Assembly: GCA_963680875.1 (NCBI GenBank)
Contig: OY804579.1
Coordinates: 83,813,095 to 83,877,094, forward strand
DNA length: 64,000 nucleotides
Source of the DNA: Bathymodiolus brooksi
Lineage: Eukaryota > Mollusca > Bivalvia > Mytilida > Modiolidae
Direction: 5' to 3'
The position numbers and the translations under genes were made by a program. The notes below the pieces were generated by a model. The model saw only the letters and a list, made by a program, of their open reading frames with translations, did no database searches and had not been told where the DNA came from. Each line of letters opens with the position of its first letter. Positions within the stretch are counted from its first letter, which is position 1. Shown here piece after piece: positions 1 to 11,814 of the stretch.

Positions 1-13
1 TACTAATTTCCCT

Positions 14-82
14 TTTAATAGGTGGGCCTATGCATTTTTGGGTGGCCCGCCCAAAAATACATAGGCCCACCTATTAAAAGGG
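14..82. repeat. Near-perfect inverted repeat (hairpin)
   Basis: Two arms of about 31 bases, reading 'cttttaataggtgggcctat' and its complement, meet at a short GC-rich centre. The whole block could fold into a long hairpin. It may be the tip of a foldback MITE, or a recent palindromic duplication. No target-site duplication could be identified. Confidence 0.7.
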
Positions 83-130
83 TAAAATTACTGAAGCACA
101 GGCCTTGTGGGCCTGTGTCCCAAAAAGTTA

Positions 131-310
131 AGCATGAAAACTGTGACAGCCACGATATAACTGAAATATTGTTGAAAGTGGCATTAAACACCATAACCCT
201 AGTTATATTGTTGCAGACAATTGCATAGTTGGAGGAATCTGGATCATCAACGAAACTATTGACCTGCTGCAAGTCACTGAAAAATTTATCACTGGTTATT
301 GCCACTGACA
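131..310. repeat. SINE-A fragments in opposite orientations
   Basis: Bases 131-197 match the 3' tail of SINE-A (see 756-1007) on the plus strand. Bases 228-300 match an internal part of the same family on the minus strand, in degraded form. Another degraded minus-strand piece is at about 562-635. These look like old insertions broken by rearrangement. Confidence 0.6.
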
Positions 311-755
311 GCATACAGGTAAATGTCAATCCAACTTCCAACTACCATACAATGTCCATAACCTCCACCCCCTAAATCCTAATTCAACGAAATTTGATTA
401 AAAACATGACACACACCTATAAGTTTTTGTACATGATTTGCTGATCATATGTGTACCAAACTATGTTAAGATTAGTATTATAAACCATTTATTTCACTTA
501 CAACAATATCTTCAATTTTATCATGGGACATGGCAGTCAGAATGATTGACAAAAAGTTGGAATAGAAGAGAACATTGACTTCGCAAGTCACTGACAAGCT
601 CTATCACAAATGGTTGTATTAAGATACCAATGACACATTTACCATGGACTTTATTTCTGATATTCTGATAGTCATGACATTAATATCATTTTAATGTTAA
701 CATTAGTCACATTCATTTCTATAAAGAAATATAACAACCTTTCTTCAGCTTCATT

Positions 756-1007
756 AGGGGCTGTCGTGGTCGTGATGGGATGGTAGTTTGATTTACACGT
801 AAAACTACCTTTACAATCAGTGCCTATCACCACTAAAGTTGTGAGTTCGAATCCCTCTCATGGCGAGGTGTACTCGATACAACATTATGTGATAAAGTTT
901 GTCAGTGGCTTGCTTTCTTCGGGTACTCTGGCTTCCTCCACCAATAAAACTAACAGCCACAATATAACTGAAATATTGTTGAAAGTGGCATTAAACACCA
1001 TAAACTG
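756..1007 (+). repeat. SINE-A, near full length
   Basis: This is the most complete left-hand copy of a family with about 20 copies in the window. The head 'ggggctgtcgtggtcgtga' is followed by a box-B-like 'gagttcgaatcc' typical of tRNA-derived SINEs. A central part ('gataaagtttgtcagtg') and a conserved tail ('gaaatattgttgaaagtggc' to 'ttaaacaccataaa') follow. The tail resembles the 3' domain of mollusc V-type SINEs. The tRNA origin is inferred from box B only. Confidence 0.75.
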
Positions 1008-1079
1008 AAAACCTAAACCAACATCAATAATATCCCATGCATATTCAATATTGCCAACAAACAATAACTGACGACTTAC

Positions 1080-4000
1080 CCTTCTTCAGTTTCATTGATA
1101 ACATCACAGACTTCCATAAACAAACCCCAGTTTTCTGATGCTTGTGAGCCATCGGTAGCTTTTTCTGAAAAAAAAGTTGTATAACATCAACATATTGCTA
1201 AAATATAAATAAAAAACCTAACACTATAGTCTAGTCACAGACACTGTTAATACATTTTATTAACAACAATGTTTATAATTTGGGTTCTGCCCTCAACCCA
1301 ATTACTTTATGTGCATGTTTATGATAAACTGATATAAAATCTAAGAGAAACATCTTAAAGAAAATTTCATTTGAATTGAACCTCTTTTAAGAGGTCACCT
1401 GTCTTAAAAGACCACTTTTTCTTTGTCCCAAAATATGACCTCTTAATACAGGTTTGACTGTACATGTATTATTTGACACCTGATCTACTGTATCATTAGT
1501 TTTATAAGATAGGCCTATTTTGTGTTTTTGGTATTTGAGGGCCTCAGGGAAGATTAATTTGTACAAACTGTGTTACCCTTTAAGAATCAAGTGTTTTTTA
1601 AATTATTATTACAAATGTATATTAATCTCAAGTTGTAATTTCTTCAACAAAGGACAGAGATCCATAAAGTGTTTTACTTTATGATAAGTAAATATGTTTT
1701 AAATAGATATATTATGATATGGATTTAAGATGATGACAAATATGATATGTAACCTATGGAAATGAAATCTTTTCAAGCATAAAGAATATTATTTTATCAC
1801 TAAAATAATGTTAGAATAAGTAGTATATATTTTGTTCATTAGAATTTTTTTTAAATTCAAATATAAGTATAACGGAATTTTTTTTTTGTAAAACTTATAC
1901 TAAGGGAAGATTGAAAATAATAATCTTCAATTATACAGTGAAATCTGTCTAAACCAAACCCTGAATAAATCAACTAAAAATAAAGTCCCAGTGCAGGAAA
2001 TCTTTTGTTATTTTATTCTGTATAAACCAAACACCTGTCTATTGCGAACACAAAAGCTAGTTGCTACTCAGCCTAGGAGGTTCGACTTAGACAAGTTTCA
2101 CTGTACAGTATTAATTGGGTAATAATTGTAGTTATACTTATTGTACTGCCCATGATTATGTTGTTCATTTTTGTGATAGTGTGTGGTTTTTCTGAGTAGA
2201 AGTGAATCTGCAAAGAATTTGTATTGTCTATATCTGTAGTGCCATTAAAGACCAGGTATAAAACTTAACAGGGGCTCAATAACTCAATACCACTAAAATT
2301 TTGCTTGTGGAATTTCAAGTCTATGGCCCAGCTGGCTACTGAAATTTTGAATATTTCATGAATAAAGTCATTTGCTGGGCCCCAAGAATTTTCGGTGTGT
2401 AGAAATACTGCAAAGGACCTCCTTATTGCACTAAGAACAATAAAAGTGCACTAAGGACATAATAGAGATGCCTATGTGCACAAAGAAGGTTGCAAATGAA
2501 TTGTCAGTTAAAAAAAATCTTATTTGGTCAATTTTTATAATAAAAAGTTTAAAATTAACAAAGATATTTGCATTTTTGTCGGCACATGCCTATTACAAAG
2601 ATAATCACGTGGTGATTAATACATGTTGATTGTCAATCAACGTCGAACAGGTAAACAATGACAATAGAGTTGAGCTAATTATATAATAAACAATTGTGTA
2701 TGAGCTTGAACACGTGGTTTTTGATGTTGATCTTTAAAATATATTGTTTTTTTAGGATGAATTATAATAAAAACAAATGTGAAAAAAAAAATATTTCGCC
2801 GGTAAAGTTAAAAAGATCATGTGTTTTTGCAAGGATTTTTGAGTAAAAGTTTTAGATATTATTTAAACGCTAAATCGTTTTATTTGTCATTCATATCGAT
2901 ATGGCACATTTATAATATACATGTACGTTCACTAAGTAAAAAAATACTAGAAATTTCAAACAAGATGTGGCGTCTCTGGGGTTCACCACCCAGATCTACT
3001 GACTGCAAGATGGGTTTAAAAAGATTGCAAGAGGTAAATTTTAAATATTTTACTTCGATTATTTGTTTGTAGATGAACGGTCATTATTTTCTGTGTATGT
3101 GGTTTTTTAACTTTTTTGTCAAAATGTCGGTAATAAATTATATTTACACTAGATCATTCAGAATTATTTTAACAAAATCAAGTCTTTGAGAGTCTAATGG
3201 ATAGAAAAGAGACACTTTTATATATCAGTTAGTAAGATTTATTTGAACATTGTTTCGTTTTTGTAGAGAAATATATACCGTAAACGAATACAACGTTCAA
3301 AATAAATGCTGAAAACTGAATTTGAATTTTACGAAATCTTAGCCAGTAAGATGTTGTTCCCTTATTTGTCTCGTTTCCGAAATTACACAGAAAAAAGATA
3401 AATTACAGGAAGAAAATATTCTAGACATTTTACAAATAAAACAAGTTCGGAACGAGATATATGAGGGAATAAAATCTGAAAGTTAAACATTCTTCTTCCG
3501 TATTCACAATTTCTAAATATAGATTTTCTGACCACTTAAATTACAACACGAGACTGGTCTCATCCCTGATGTTTTTTTTGCATCTATTTTCAACTTAAAA
3601 GTTTATTAATATTAAATCAAATATCTGTAGTAAGATTTATTTGACCATTGTGAAATTACACATGAAAAATAAAAACTACAGAGAATATCCAAGATTGCAA
3701 ATATATAAATCGAAAACAAATGTTGTCATAATAAAAAATAAATAATTTCCAATTAGGGCACTAAAGCTTTGGCATGTTTTAAAAATAATTTAATGAATAA
3801 ATAAGTAGGTAAATAAACTGAAATTTATTGAACTAATTAATAAATGGGTGAAGATCACATACAAGTAATATGTGTTTAGCGGACCTGTTGTTTGTTTTTT
3901 TGCTTAAACGACTGCTTTTTCTAAATAAACATGTATTTAATTTTTTAGGTTTTTTTGACAGTTTGGTTTCCTTCATTTGGTGGATGTAGCACAAATAGAA

Positions 4001-7000
4001 AACACAACACTTCAGCAGTTCGTAGCGTCTAACTACTTCATATCGCCAACAAGGATCGACACGCTTTCTCAAGATTTTCTGACCAAATGTAAGATTCAAC
4101 ACTTACTAGGTGACCCTTACTATGTTTCTGATAACGGTAGTTGTCTTTTTAACGTAGTATCAGTTGCCCTTTGTGGTACTGAAGATTTAGCAGTAGAACT
4201 CTGAGTTCGGTCTTGTATAGAAATGGTGATTCGTAAAAACTATATTATACGTCACTTCCTATAGCACAGAAATTAATATGGGTATCGCCTAACTACATTT
4301 CGTCATCCATAGACTGCGCCCAACCACGCGGGTGGTCATCTGCTTGGACAATATTAGCTTTAGCACAAGTAATAGGTATGCCTAATCATTGCACATACCA
4401 CACATTTTTCTCACATGTTAAAGCTCGCATAGATGTTGATATAATATACAATTATAGCCTTTTGATGAGGTCAATACATGGATTTATCGACCCGTTAAAA
4501 GTATATTGACCGAGGACGAAGTATATTAACCGAGGACGAAGTCTGAGGTCAATATACTTTTAACGGGTCGATAAATTCATGTATTGACCGATATTAAAAG
4601 GCTATAATTGCTTTATTATTTTTTAAATACTGGAAAAAAGTAGGCTATAATTGCTTTATCATTTTTCAATATTAATATTTAAATATTAAAATTTTGAAAT
4701 TTTATGAAAACTGTAATTGTTTTTAACTTTTTGAAAATTTTATCATTATGAATTTTTTTGAAATTGGTGGGAATATTTGAATGCAAATCTATTTTAGGAA
4801 ACATGAGGTTTACAATTTTACTGTAGCATGCTAAATGTGTTTATATATTTTATCACGTGTCACAAATTCCTCCAATCAATGAAATCTAATTACAATGAAA
4901 AATAATAAAGACCTTTGATACCCGGTTTGGTAGCAACGACGAGGGCAGGCTTACAAAAGCCCTCGATGGTGTTTTCCCGAACTCTTCGAGGTTACTTTGC
5001 ACAAAGCACATACAAGACAATGTGATTGATCATTCGAAAAACAAACTGCCGATGACAAAAGATGAACGCAATGACGTAATAGAAGACATTTTTGGTGTTG
5101 ATGGTTTAGTTTCTGCAAATGACACAGTCGATTTTAACATGAAGTCAGATAATCTATGTAACACTCATCCAGTCTTTTCTGACTACTACAACAAACATTT
5201 AAAAAATAGACTTCTACAACACGTCAATAGACCAAGTAGGAACAAGATATGATTATAATCTAACGATTATGAAGTCTCCCAAACCGGCCACTGACATTAT
5301 CTACCCACATATCAAATTTTGATGATATCGGACAATGTTGAATTTTTACCCCCCATTTTTATGCCGTGTTTTGGCAGCCATTTTGAAAATTTTGAAAACA
5401 CAGAATTGCTCCTCTAATGGTGACCTATCACTATGTCAAAATTTATGTCTCTATCATTATCCAGTTAGAAGTTATCAACATTAATGTACGAAATTTCAAG
5501 TTTCCCATAGGATTCTATAGTAACCCCCACCCCCTTTGAACCCCCAAAAATATGGCTTTGACCCCCTTTACCACAAATCTGAAAACTTTAGGATCAACTA
5601 GAAACATATATCTATAACTCCACCAAGTTTCATGAAATTCTGTCCTGTAGTTCCTGAGATCTGCCGTGGACAAGTTCATGCTTCGCGGAAAGAAAGAATA
5701 AGAATAATAATAATAAAAATAATAATAAGAAACGGAGCAAAAACAATAAGTCCCCAAAACTTTGTTTGGGAGACTTAATAACTCCCGACTAAGGTTATGA
5801 ATAAACAACAATTGTGAAAGTATGAATCATCCGTTCAAGCTGGCAACTGACTGGAAACCTCAACATCTTCCAGAGCTAATAAACACTATTCATGGTATAG
5901 TAAAAGTTCACTTCGCAGACTTGCAAAGAGCGCTGTATGGTATGGGCAACTTTGAGCTTCACGAACATTTCAAGCGTCACTATATGCAGTACTACTTGTA
6001 CAGCTCTAAGACATCCGACGAAAAAGGTCAACTTTTTAACAGACTTCTGGCAGACAGACATTTATCCGTTCACAAAGTGATTTTTTCCGACAGCACACTA
6101 GTCATACCCGCTGTGGGTAAACTTGCAAAAAAACCTGGTCAGAAGCACTGCCTGAAAACTGTTGCTGCCAAAGCCAAGCCGAGATTTTAGACATTAATTT
6201 CTAATATTCATGTAAATAAGTTTATTTGTTACAGAGTTATCAATGATTCAAAAGTCAATACAAAAAAAATATATAATTTGAAAACTGTTTTTTATTTTTA
6301 AATTATTATTTTTTTTTAGATAATAATAATAATAATATACAATTATGGCCTTCATGAGAAGTTAATATCAGAGTTTAAAAAATAGATCAATTGATAATTT
6401 AGAAACGCAAAAGAAATATATTTCAATGAAAAATTCTCAATTCTTTAATTATTTACTCTATGCAAAATCGAAATAAACTTGAAATAAAATTCTAATAAAA
6501 AAATTTCTTTCTACGAAACTCCCGACGGAAGAGCGGGGTACAGTAAGTAAAATGAGCCATAACAAATCGGCTACAAAATTCATTCAAAATAAAAGATAAT
6601 AGCCTCACCGTACGCAATTACGAACGAAATAAAAAGTATGTCTCCTAATTGTTCCTTCAAAACATGAATTAAAAAAATGCTTTTATAAATAGATACCCCG
6701 CTAAATTACTCGTGTTTTGGGAGAAAATTATTCATGCGCAGTTGTTGAATGTTGCAGACGACGGGTTTTTATATTTGTAAACAGAAAACGATCGACAATT
6801 GCACTTGGAATCTATCGCTAAAATTCATTGAGGTACGCATATTTTGTTATCTTATGCTTGTAATTGGAAAGAATATGATCTCCTGGTTCTATGCATATGT
6901 AGAACACATTGAAATTAAAACAAAAACAGTCAATATAATACATTTTCCTTACCTTGATCTATCCCAAAATGTCAAAATCTGTGATGTACCTTATTCATTG

Positions 7001-10000
7001 AAGAGTCCAAGGAATTCCGAATGCAAACTGGCACACATTTATGGTATGAATAAAGGAAAGGTTTTTATTTCATGTGTATTATATACAAATGGATATGTGA
7101 ACGTAAATGAATGAATGCTCTTTCAATTTTAACAGTTGTCATTAAATAATTTACACTAGAAAGGTTATTATGATGTCGTTCGAAATTGTGTCCGGAGCTA
7201 GGTCACAGAGTGACTAGAACGGGGTCATGAAAATCTGTTTAAAACCCGTAACAATGCATTGAATAATATATGGGCTATGATTCAAAAGGAATATTGGTGC
7301 TTAATCTGAAATATGAACATGCAATCAGCTTCATCAATTTGGTCAAATTTATCATCAAATGTCAATATCATCGAAATTGTTCGTAATTGCGTCCGGTGAG
7401 GCTAACGTGTACGGATCATCGTATTATTGAAATTTTAGGACTTCGTCCTTCAAACAGGTTGCCTGTCTCATATTAATAATAATTATTATTATTATAATCT
7501 AAATATTATTGTTTATGATCTGACAGAAGACACACAGTCACTGGTGAAACCCTATACACATTTCATGTTTATTGGTTCCACTTGAATGCACACGTTACAC
7601 AAGTTAAACTTATTACTGGCACGTGTCGTTAAATTATTAAATAACTTCTGAACCGGTACAAATATGTATTTAAAAACATTTACTTTCATTTGCAAGGTTC
7701 TTTGTTGTCATTTGACCCATCTATCATGTCCTTAGTGCACTAAGGAGGTCCTTTGCGGTATTTCTACGGACCCAGAATTTTGGCTGAGCTACTAAAATTA
7801 AGATTTTAAGGAGCCCAGCTGGTAACTGCAGCAAACATGCAAAGTTTTGTCAATGAAAGATAATGAAAATTAGTTAATATATGCCATATAGAGACCAAAC
7901 AATTCAATCTAGGTTGAGGGCTGTACATAAGTGTTTAATAGATACCTAGGGTTGGCAACTTTGCAGATGACACAGAATCTACATTGTATTTGTTGCTTCT
8001 GCACATCAATCTACTTATACTCACATGATCCATTTTCCCAAAATATGGTACTTATTTTTTATATGCTCACTCCTTACCCTTTTGTATTGAAATTACAGAA
8101 AATCAAATACTATACCCCATCACAAGGTACTTGGTCCATGTTTCATATTTTCATTTGACAATTTGAATGAATGAATACTTCCTTCACCGAGTTGTTTATC
8201 TCACTTTGTTAGTTTGGCCTCTTCATTTTCAATAGAACATTCTGTTTATGTTAAGAGATATCCGAGTTCAATATGACAACATTGTTGTCTTATACCATCT
8301 GCCACTATTTCGTATTTCTTTCAGCCAATGGCTGACAATGAGAACAATTCCAAGAACATCTGACCAAATGCATCCAAGTTTAATTTTCAGTATAAACAAT
8401 GATCAAAAACTCCATATTAAATCATCTATGATACATGAATAAAAACTGTACATTCAAATAATTCAAATAAAGGATATGTCATTGTGGAATTCAAGTTGTT
8501 CAAACTTTAATCTTTCTGATGGACTTTAATTTTGTGAAACGCCGGAACTAGTTTTCATTTTCGACAACTTCAACCGACTTGAAACTTGGAGTATAATTAA
8601 GAAAAAAATGTATCATACTTTTATTCAAATTCAAATTCAAATCATTTATTGGATAAAGCATAGTTAAGTACATGTACATGGTATCAGGACATCTCGGGAC
8701 CTGGACATCTCGGTACTGAACATATGAGACATCTCGGTACTTGGTACTGGAAATTTCGGTACTGAATAATAAAAATAATTTGATTGAATTTAAAAACTTT
8801 TTTAAATTTTGTTTACATGTAGACGTTGTTTATTTCGGTACTGAATAATAAAAATAATTTGATTGTTTATACAGATTTTTATGTGTTCTTTTTTAATTAT
8901 CTTTAATTAAATGGACATCAAAGAGGCTATTCATAATATTTGTAAATAACTTTTGTTTTGATAACTATATATATATAAGTCCCTTTATCAATAAATCACA
9001 GATAAACTTAACGGGATGATTATTTTCATTTCTGTTTTGATTACATAACTGTTTTAATTAGATAGCTTTAATTACCAAATTTAATTTCTTTAATCATAGA
9101 TCAATGCTTTAATCTTTTGTTTGACTTCAAAAGACGATACAAGCTGAATTTTATTTGAGAAATATTTGCCAAGCCGATATATAATGGAGGGTTACCCTAA
9201 TTTGAGATTCAAACTGAAAAATGAACGAGTATCCATGCATAGATTGTGGCAGCAATGTCCGTCTCAGACGGGAGGCTTTGCAATGTGACCAGTGTTCACA
9301 GTGGCAGTACAGACTATGAAACACTGGTAAGACCTTTTTAACTAATTTTATCACTTTTGTATATTATTTAACCCCCCAAATTATAAACAGAAAATCAAGA
9401 AATGTCGTATAATGAAAGCACTGACAATTTCCTCAGTTACTCACACGAACACACATAGCATAATTGGTAACGCCACTACAAAGTATGAAGAATTTTTGTG
9501 GGGAAAAGCAATAAATCAGTCCGTTTTAATAAACCAAAATATAATCAAATGTTTATGATAATAGAAATTATAGAAGAATCGTTAGGGTGACGAACTTTCA
9601 TACATCGGGGATATCAGATAATCTGAAGCAAAGGTCAAAATAATGAAAATATAAATAAAAATCAATGTATACTAAAACAACGATCTACGGGATCGATCTA
9701 CACTGGAATTATCAAAAACGCTTTTGGTTCATATATATTAAAGAACTACTAGTACAAAAATATTGACAATTAATAAGTACCAAACAATTGTGGTCAATAA
9801 GGAATATTGTCTCATCCAAATCCCGAACTGTCCAGTACCGAGATGTCCAGGTCAGTACCGAAATGTCCAGGACCGAGTACCGAGATGTCCAAGTCAGTAC
9901 CAAGATGTCCAGGTCCCGAGATGTCTAGGATTCATGTACATCATAATCACAATATTGCATAATCCAATAAATTCACAAGCATATATAAACATAGAGATAA

Positions 10001-11110
10001 CACATAATATCATAATATTAAGTCTTCAGATAAGACTATAATCTTTAGGGATGAGCACATCAGTTAAATAATAATATCATAATATTTATTATCATTTTGG
10101 GAGCATAATAATTAGATAAGATTAAAATTATTATTATCATTTGGAAGTTTTTGCCAGTTACTTGAGGAAAGTTAAATATTTTTAAATAGTTGCCAGCATA
10201 AAATTGGGAATTTGATCCTCGAAAATGCAGTTATACTTCGCGACATGTAGCAGAACCAGTAAAATGGATATTTGAGACAGTCTAATCCCCAACTGATGCC
10301 TGCAGCTATTCAAATACAATACAATTATTTCTATTCTAATGCAAGAGAAAAATATCTCTATTTGGGTTTCGTACATAATGTAAATAGTCTAAAAATTAAA
10401 ATAATAAAATGCTGAGAAATATTGTTGATTACTTTGGCATATAAACGTCATAAAATCTTGTGACATCATAGGGAACTTTTCAGTGTACAAGGTAAACACT
10501 GGAAGTTATTGCACAACATGAACACTTCAATTTCGGATAAAATCTAACAAGAAATAATTTCAAACGTAGGCAATGTCTTTATTTTCAATCATATTGTTTT
10601 GACAGGTTGGATTTCAAGAATTTAATATGGCAGCTCATTCGCCCTTAGCTACAGCAGGTTAATTGTGAATTTGATGGTAAACATTAGCCAATGAAAAAAT
10701 AATTGCATTCGAATCATATTATTCCATTAAATGGAAGAAGACTTCTTTCTCCTTGCAACCATTTCAACAACATCTTTGCAATATTTTACTGGGAGATTCT
10801 ATAATATTGTAAGAGGAACACTTCAATAGCTATACTGCTTGCAGCCAATAATTACAACTCTCCTTTAAAATACATGCATGATATGATTATAGTATACTTC
10901 CAGGCCCCAGCCCAAAAATTAAAAACAAGTCTTGCATTTGTTGTTGATTTGATGTATGTGGGGATTGAAATGTCAGTTCACATGAACAATGGATATAAAA
11001 TGCTTATATGTGTTGAATTGGTTTGTTTTATGTTATTTCTTAAACCCCTCACCAATCATCTGGCCTACAGGTGTAGTCAGAGGATTTCCATGTCCAAAGA
11101 GAGCAGCCAT
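1080..11110 (-). CDS. TOM1L2: TOM1/TOM1L2-like VHS-domain protein, first two coding exons (3' part outside window)
   Basis: Exon 1 (11110-11053) encodes [19 protein letters not shown] and ends at a gtgagg donor. Exon 2 (1164-1080) follows a 'ttttttttcag' acceptor, encodes [20 protein letters not shown] and DVINETEEG, and ends at a gtaagt donor. Phases fit (58 and 85 nt). The peptide matches the start of TOM1/TOM1L2: the GNPF..PVGQ leader, then helix 1-2 of the VHS domain with the hallmark TDGS...W and NETEEG. Family members are endosomal adaptors that bind ubiquitinated cargo, clathrin and Tollip. The roughly 9.9 kb intron holds the transposons at 2.3-9.9 kb. Vertebrates have TOM1, TOM1L1 and TOM1L2; the neighbouring genes point to TOM1L2, but a mollusc may have one pre-duplication gene. 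GAT domain and C-terminus are off the left edge. Confidence 0.85.
1345..1462 (+). repeat. MITE fragment ending in CAGGTTTGACTGTA
   Basis: This piece is closely related to 53810-53981: both share the 'ctcttttaagaggtcacctg' core and the 'acaggtttgactgta' end. The left terminus is missing here. A relative with both ends is at 40544-40714. Confidence 0.65.
1935..2107. mobile_element. Small MITE with TACAGTGAAA inverted ends
   Basis: The block begins 'tacagtgaaatctgtctaa' and ends with the complement of 'tacagtgaaacttgtctaa', so it has inverted ends of about 19 bases beginning and ending in TA. Length is about 170 bp. A related copy is at 32505-32682. TA-bounded ends suggest a Tc1/mariner-type MITE. 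No coding content. Confidence 0.65.
2964..3033 (+). other. Possible first coding exon of the transposon gene
   Basis: An ATG opens a short frame, [20 protein letters not shown], running into LQE and a gtaaat donor-like sequence at 3034. It sits inside the left end of the transposon and upstream of the OTU block, on the same strand. No family match is recognised, so this is a position-based guess. Confidence 0.25.
4453..4612. mobile_element. Hairpin MITE with about 70-bp inverted arms
   Basis: The arms start 'ttatagccttttgatgaggt' and end with its near complement, 'aaaaggctataa'. Both arms carry 'cgacccgttaaaagtatatt'. The centre has a doubled 'aaccgaggacgaag'-type segment. It lies inside the transposase relic and interrupts it. 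A related end, 'acaattatggcc', occurs at 6339. Confidence 0.75.
5253..5810 (-). mobile_element. MITE family D, short copy
   Basis: The ends are 'aagtctcccaaac' (5270) and 'gtttgggagactt' (5764). Contents include 'ctgccgtggacaagttcatg', an (aat)n tract and 'caattctg...cctctaatgg'. It is the reverse of the longer copy at 56990-58420 but lacks that copy's tandem core. It interrupts the transposase relic between 'HVNRPSRNK' and 'FKLATDW'. Shared flanks such as 'ataatctaacgattat' belong to the element. Confidence 0.7.
6602..7402. mobile_element. 801-bp element with inverted ends and TA target duplication
   Basis: The left end 'gcctcaccgtacgcaattac' (6602) is mirrored at the right end (7378-7402) as 'gtaattgcgtccggtgaggc'. 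Both ends are flanked by TA (6600-6601, 7403-7404), the target duplication of Tc1/mariner-type elements. A 121-codon open frame (6749-7114) lies inside but shows no recognisable transposase motif, so the element is probably non-autonomous. Confidence 0.65.
7830..8640. other. Intronic AT-rich sequence, nothing recognised
   Basis: This stretch lies in the long first intron of the TOM1-like gene. It holds only short open frames without family resemblance and no clear repeat. Confidence 0.5.
8685..9930. mobile_element. About 1.25-kb element with clustered CATCTCGGTAC motifs in inverted ends
   Basis: The left end (8685-8770) has several copies of 'gacatctcggtac'. The right end (9828-9930) has several copies of the complement 'gtaccgagatgtcc'. 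A 36-base segment with 'tttcggtactgaataataa' also recurs at 8754 and 8837. Between the ends lies a zinc-finger exon relic (9221-9326). Repetitive subterminal motifs in inverted ends suggest a DNA transposon. The exact borders were not found. Confidence 0.5.
9221..9326 (+). pseudogene. Cys-rich zinc-finger exon relic of a transposon-type protein
   Basis: The frame reads [20 protein letters not shown] then [12 protein letters not shown], with CxxC pairs spaced as in the PHD-like finger at the N-terminus of multi-copy mollusc transposon proteins. A TGA at 9317-9319 stands where a cysteine codon (TGC/TGT) would be expected. The exon ends at a gtaaga donor (9327). It is most simply a decayed N-terminal exon from a MULE-type gene; a functional gene is unlikely. 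Confidence 0.45.
9935..11050. other. Intronic sequence of the TOM1-like gene, nothing recognised
   Basis: AT-rich sequence just inside the first intron of the TOM1-like gene. No exon, known repeat or RNA gene was recognised. Confidence 0.5.
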
Positions 11111-11420
11111 TTTTATTGTAAATATTGCGTGACGTCATTTGTTTGATCTATTTTTAGATATGTCTTGTGACTATTATAATTTAAAACTAAAATTACTATA
11201 AATTAACTAAATGAGATATTTTTATTACTGAATAATTGATTCTTTGCGCAAAAATACATTATAAATGAAAAAGATGTAAACGGAAGTATTTTTTTTAAAC
11301 CGGAAGTTATAGTCGACATAGAAACACGACGCCATTTCCCACAAAATTTGAAGCTTTCAAATGTAAATATTAGCGTTTTGCAGTGTTCCTGTGTTAAAAG
11401 GGTACTTTCATTAATTAATT
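11111..11420. promoter_or_regulatory. Candidate divergent promoter of the TOM1-like gene and DRC3
   Basis: Directly upstream of the TOM1-like start codon (11110, minus strand) is a perfect CRE, tgacgtca (11130-11137). ETS-type 'cggaagt' motifs lie at 11281 and 11301, followed by 'gacgccatttccc'. DRC3 coding exon 1 is preceded by a splice acceptor (17021-17025), so DRC3 must have an upstream non-coding exon. This stretch is the best place for it, with the 11.4-17.0 kb transposon cluster in its first intron. Motifs are seen; promoter function and the DRC3 start site are inferred. Confidence 0.4.
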
Positions 11421-11814
11421 GAAAGGCATTGAATTAAATTTCAAGCAAATTTCTTTATAAATTAACGGACAGAGCTAGTCACTGCTATATAGTTTTAATT
11501 GTAAATTCAATTTGGTTATTAATATTATTACTTATTATCATCTATTTGGAAACTTATTTAAACTTTGGCTTCACTATTCGTTGGGCATGCCGCACAAAAA
11601 TCAAAATTGCATAATCTTCAATATGATGAAGGAGGCAATCATATGGCAGAAGCCTCTGGACTGAACTTACTGAAGTGATACTAATTTTTAATAATCTCGT
11701 TGGAAATTTTATGTCTGTTTCTTCATCCTAATCTCGTGACAAGCCTTATCAAAAGTATTCTGGAAATTTAAAATGTGACCCCTGGTACATTTGAATGGGA
11801 ACTATAACATCTGA

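Larger units (their letters stand above)
3963..6190 (+). pseudogene. OTU-domain plus MULE-like transposase relic
   Basis: Three coding blocks can be read. Block 1 (about 3963-4460) holds an OTU-like cysteine protease start, [17 protein letters not shown] (Cys box), then after a TGA and small indels [20 protein letters not shown]. Block 2 (about 4930-5250) has a MULE-transposase-like stretch, [20 protein letters not shown], followed by [11 protein letters not shown]. Block 3 (5810-6190) has [20 protein letters not shown] and ends in a basic KKPGQKH tail with a stop. Block 1/2 is split by the hairpin MITE at 4453-4612 and block 2/3 by the MITE at 5253-5810. The stop after 'LAVEL' looks like CGA to TGA decay. 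Multi-copy proteins of this type are known in bivalve genomes. MULE assignment is by remembered similarity and should be searched. Confidence 0.65.
2326..7815 (+). mobile_element. Decayed DNA transposon with long inverted ends, carrying an OTU/MULE-like transposase
   Basis: Bases about 2326-2500 recur in inverted orientation at about 7690-7815. Shared blocks include 'ccagctgg', 'gtagaaatac', 'gcaaaggacctcctta', 'gtgcactaaggaca' and 'ttgcaaatga', in the same order. Between them lie the transposase relic (3963-6190) and a possible first exon at 2964-3033. Later insertions sit at 4453-4612, 5253-5810 and 6602-7402. Long imperfect terminal repeats fit a Mutator-like (MULE) element. The outermost bases and target duplication are too degraded to fix. 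Confidence 0.6.

Noticed and set aside
3833..4102. Minus-strand frame opposite the OTU block
   Set aside because: Shadow of the transposase relic on the plus strand, which carries the recognisable motifs.
6749..7114. 121-codon open frame as a gene
   Set aside because: Inside an 801-bp TA-flanked element, no motif or splice support, composition like its surroundings.
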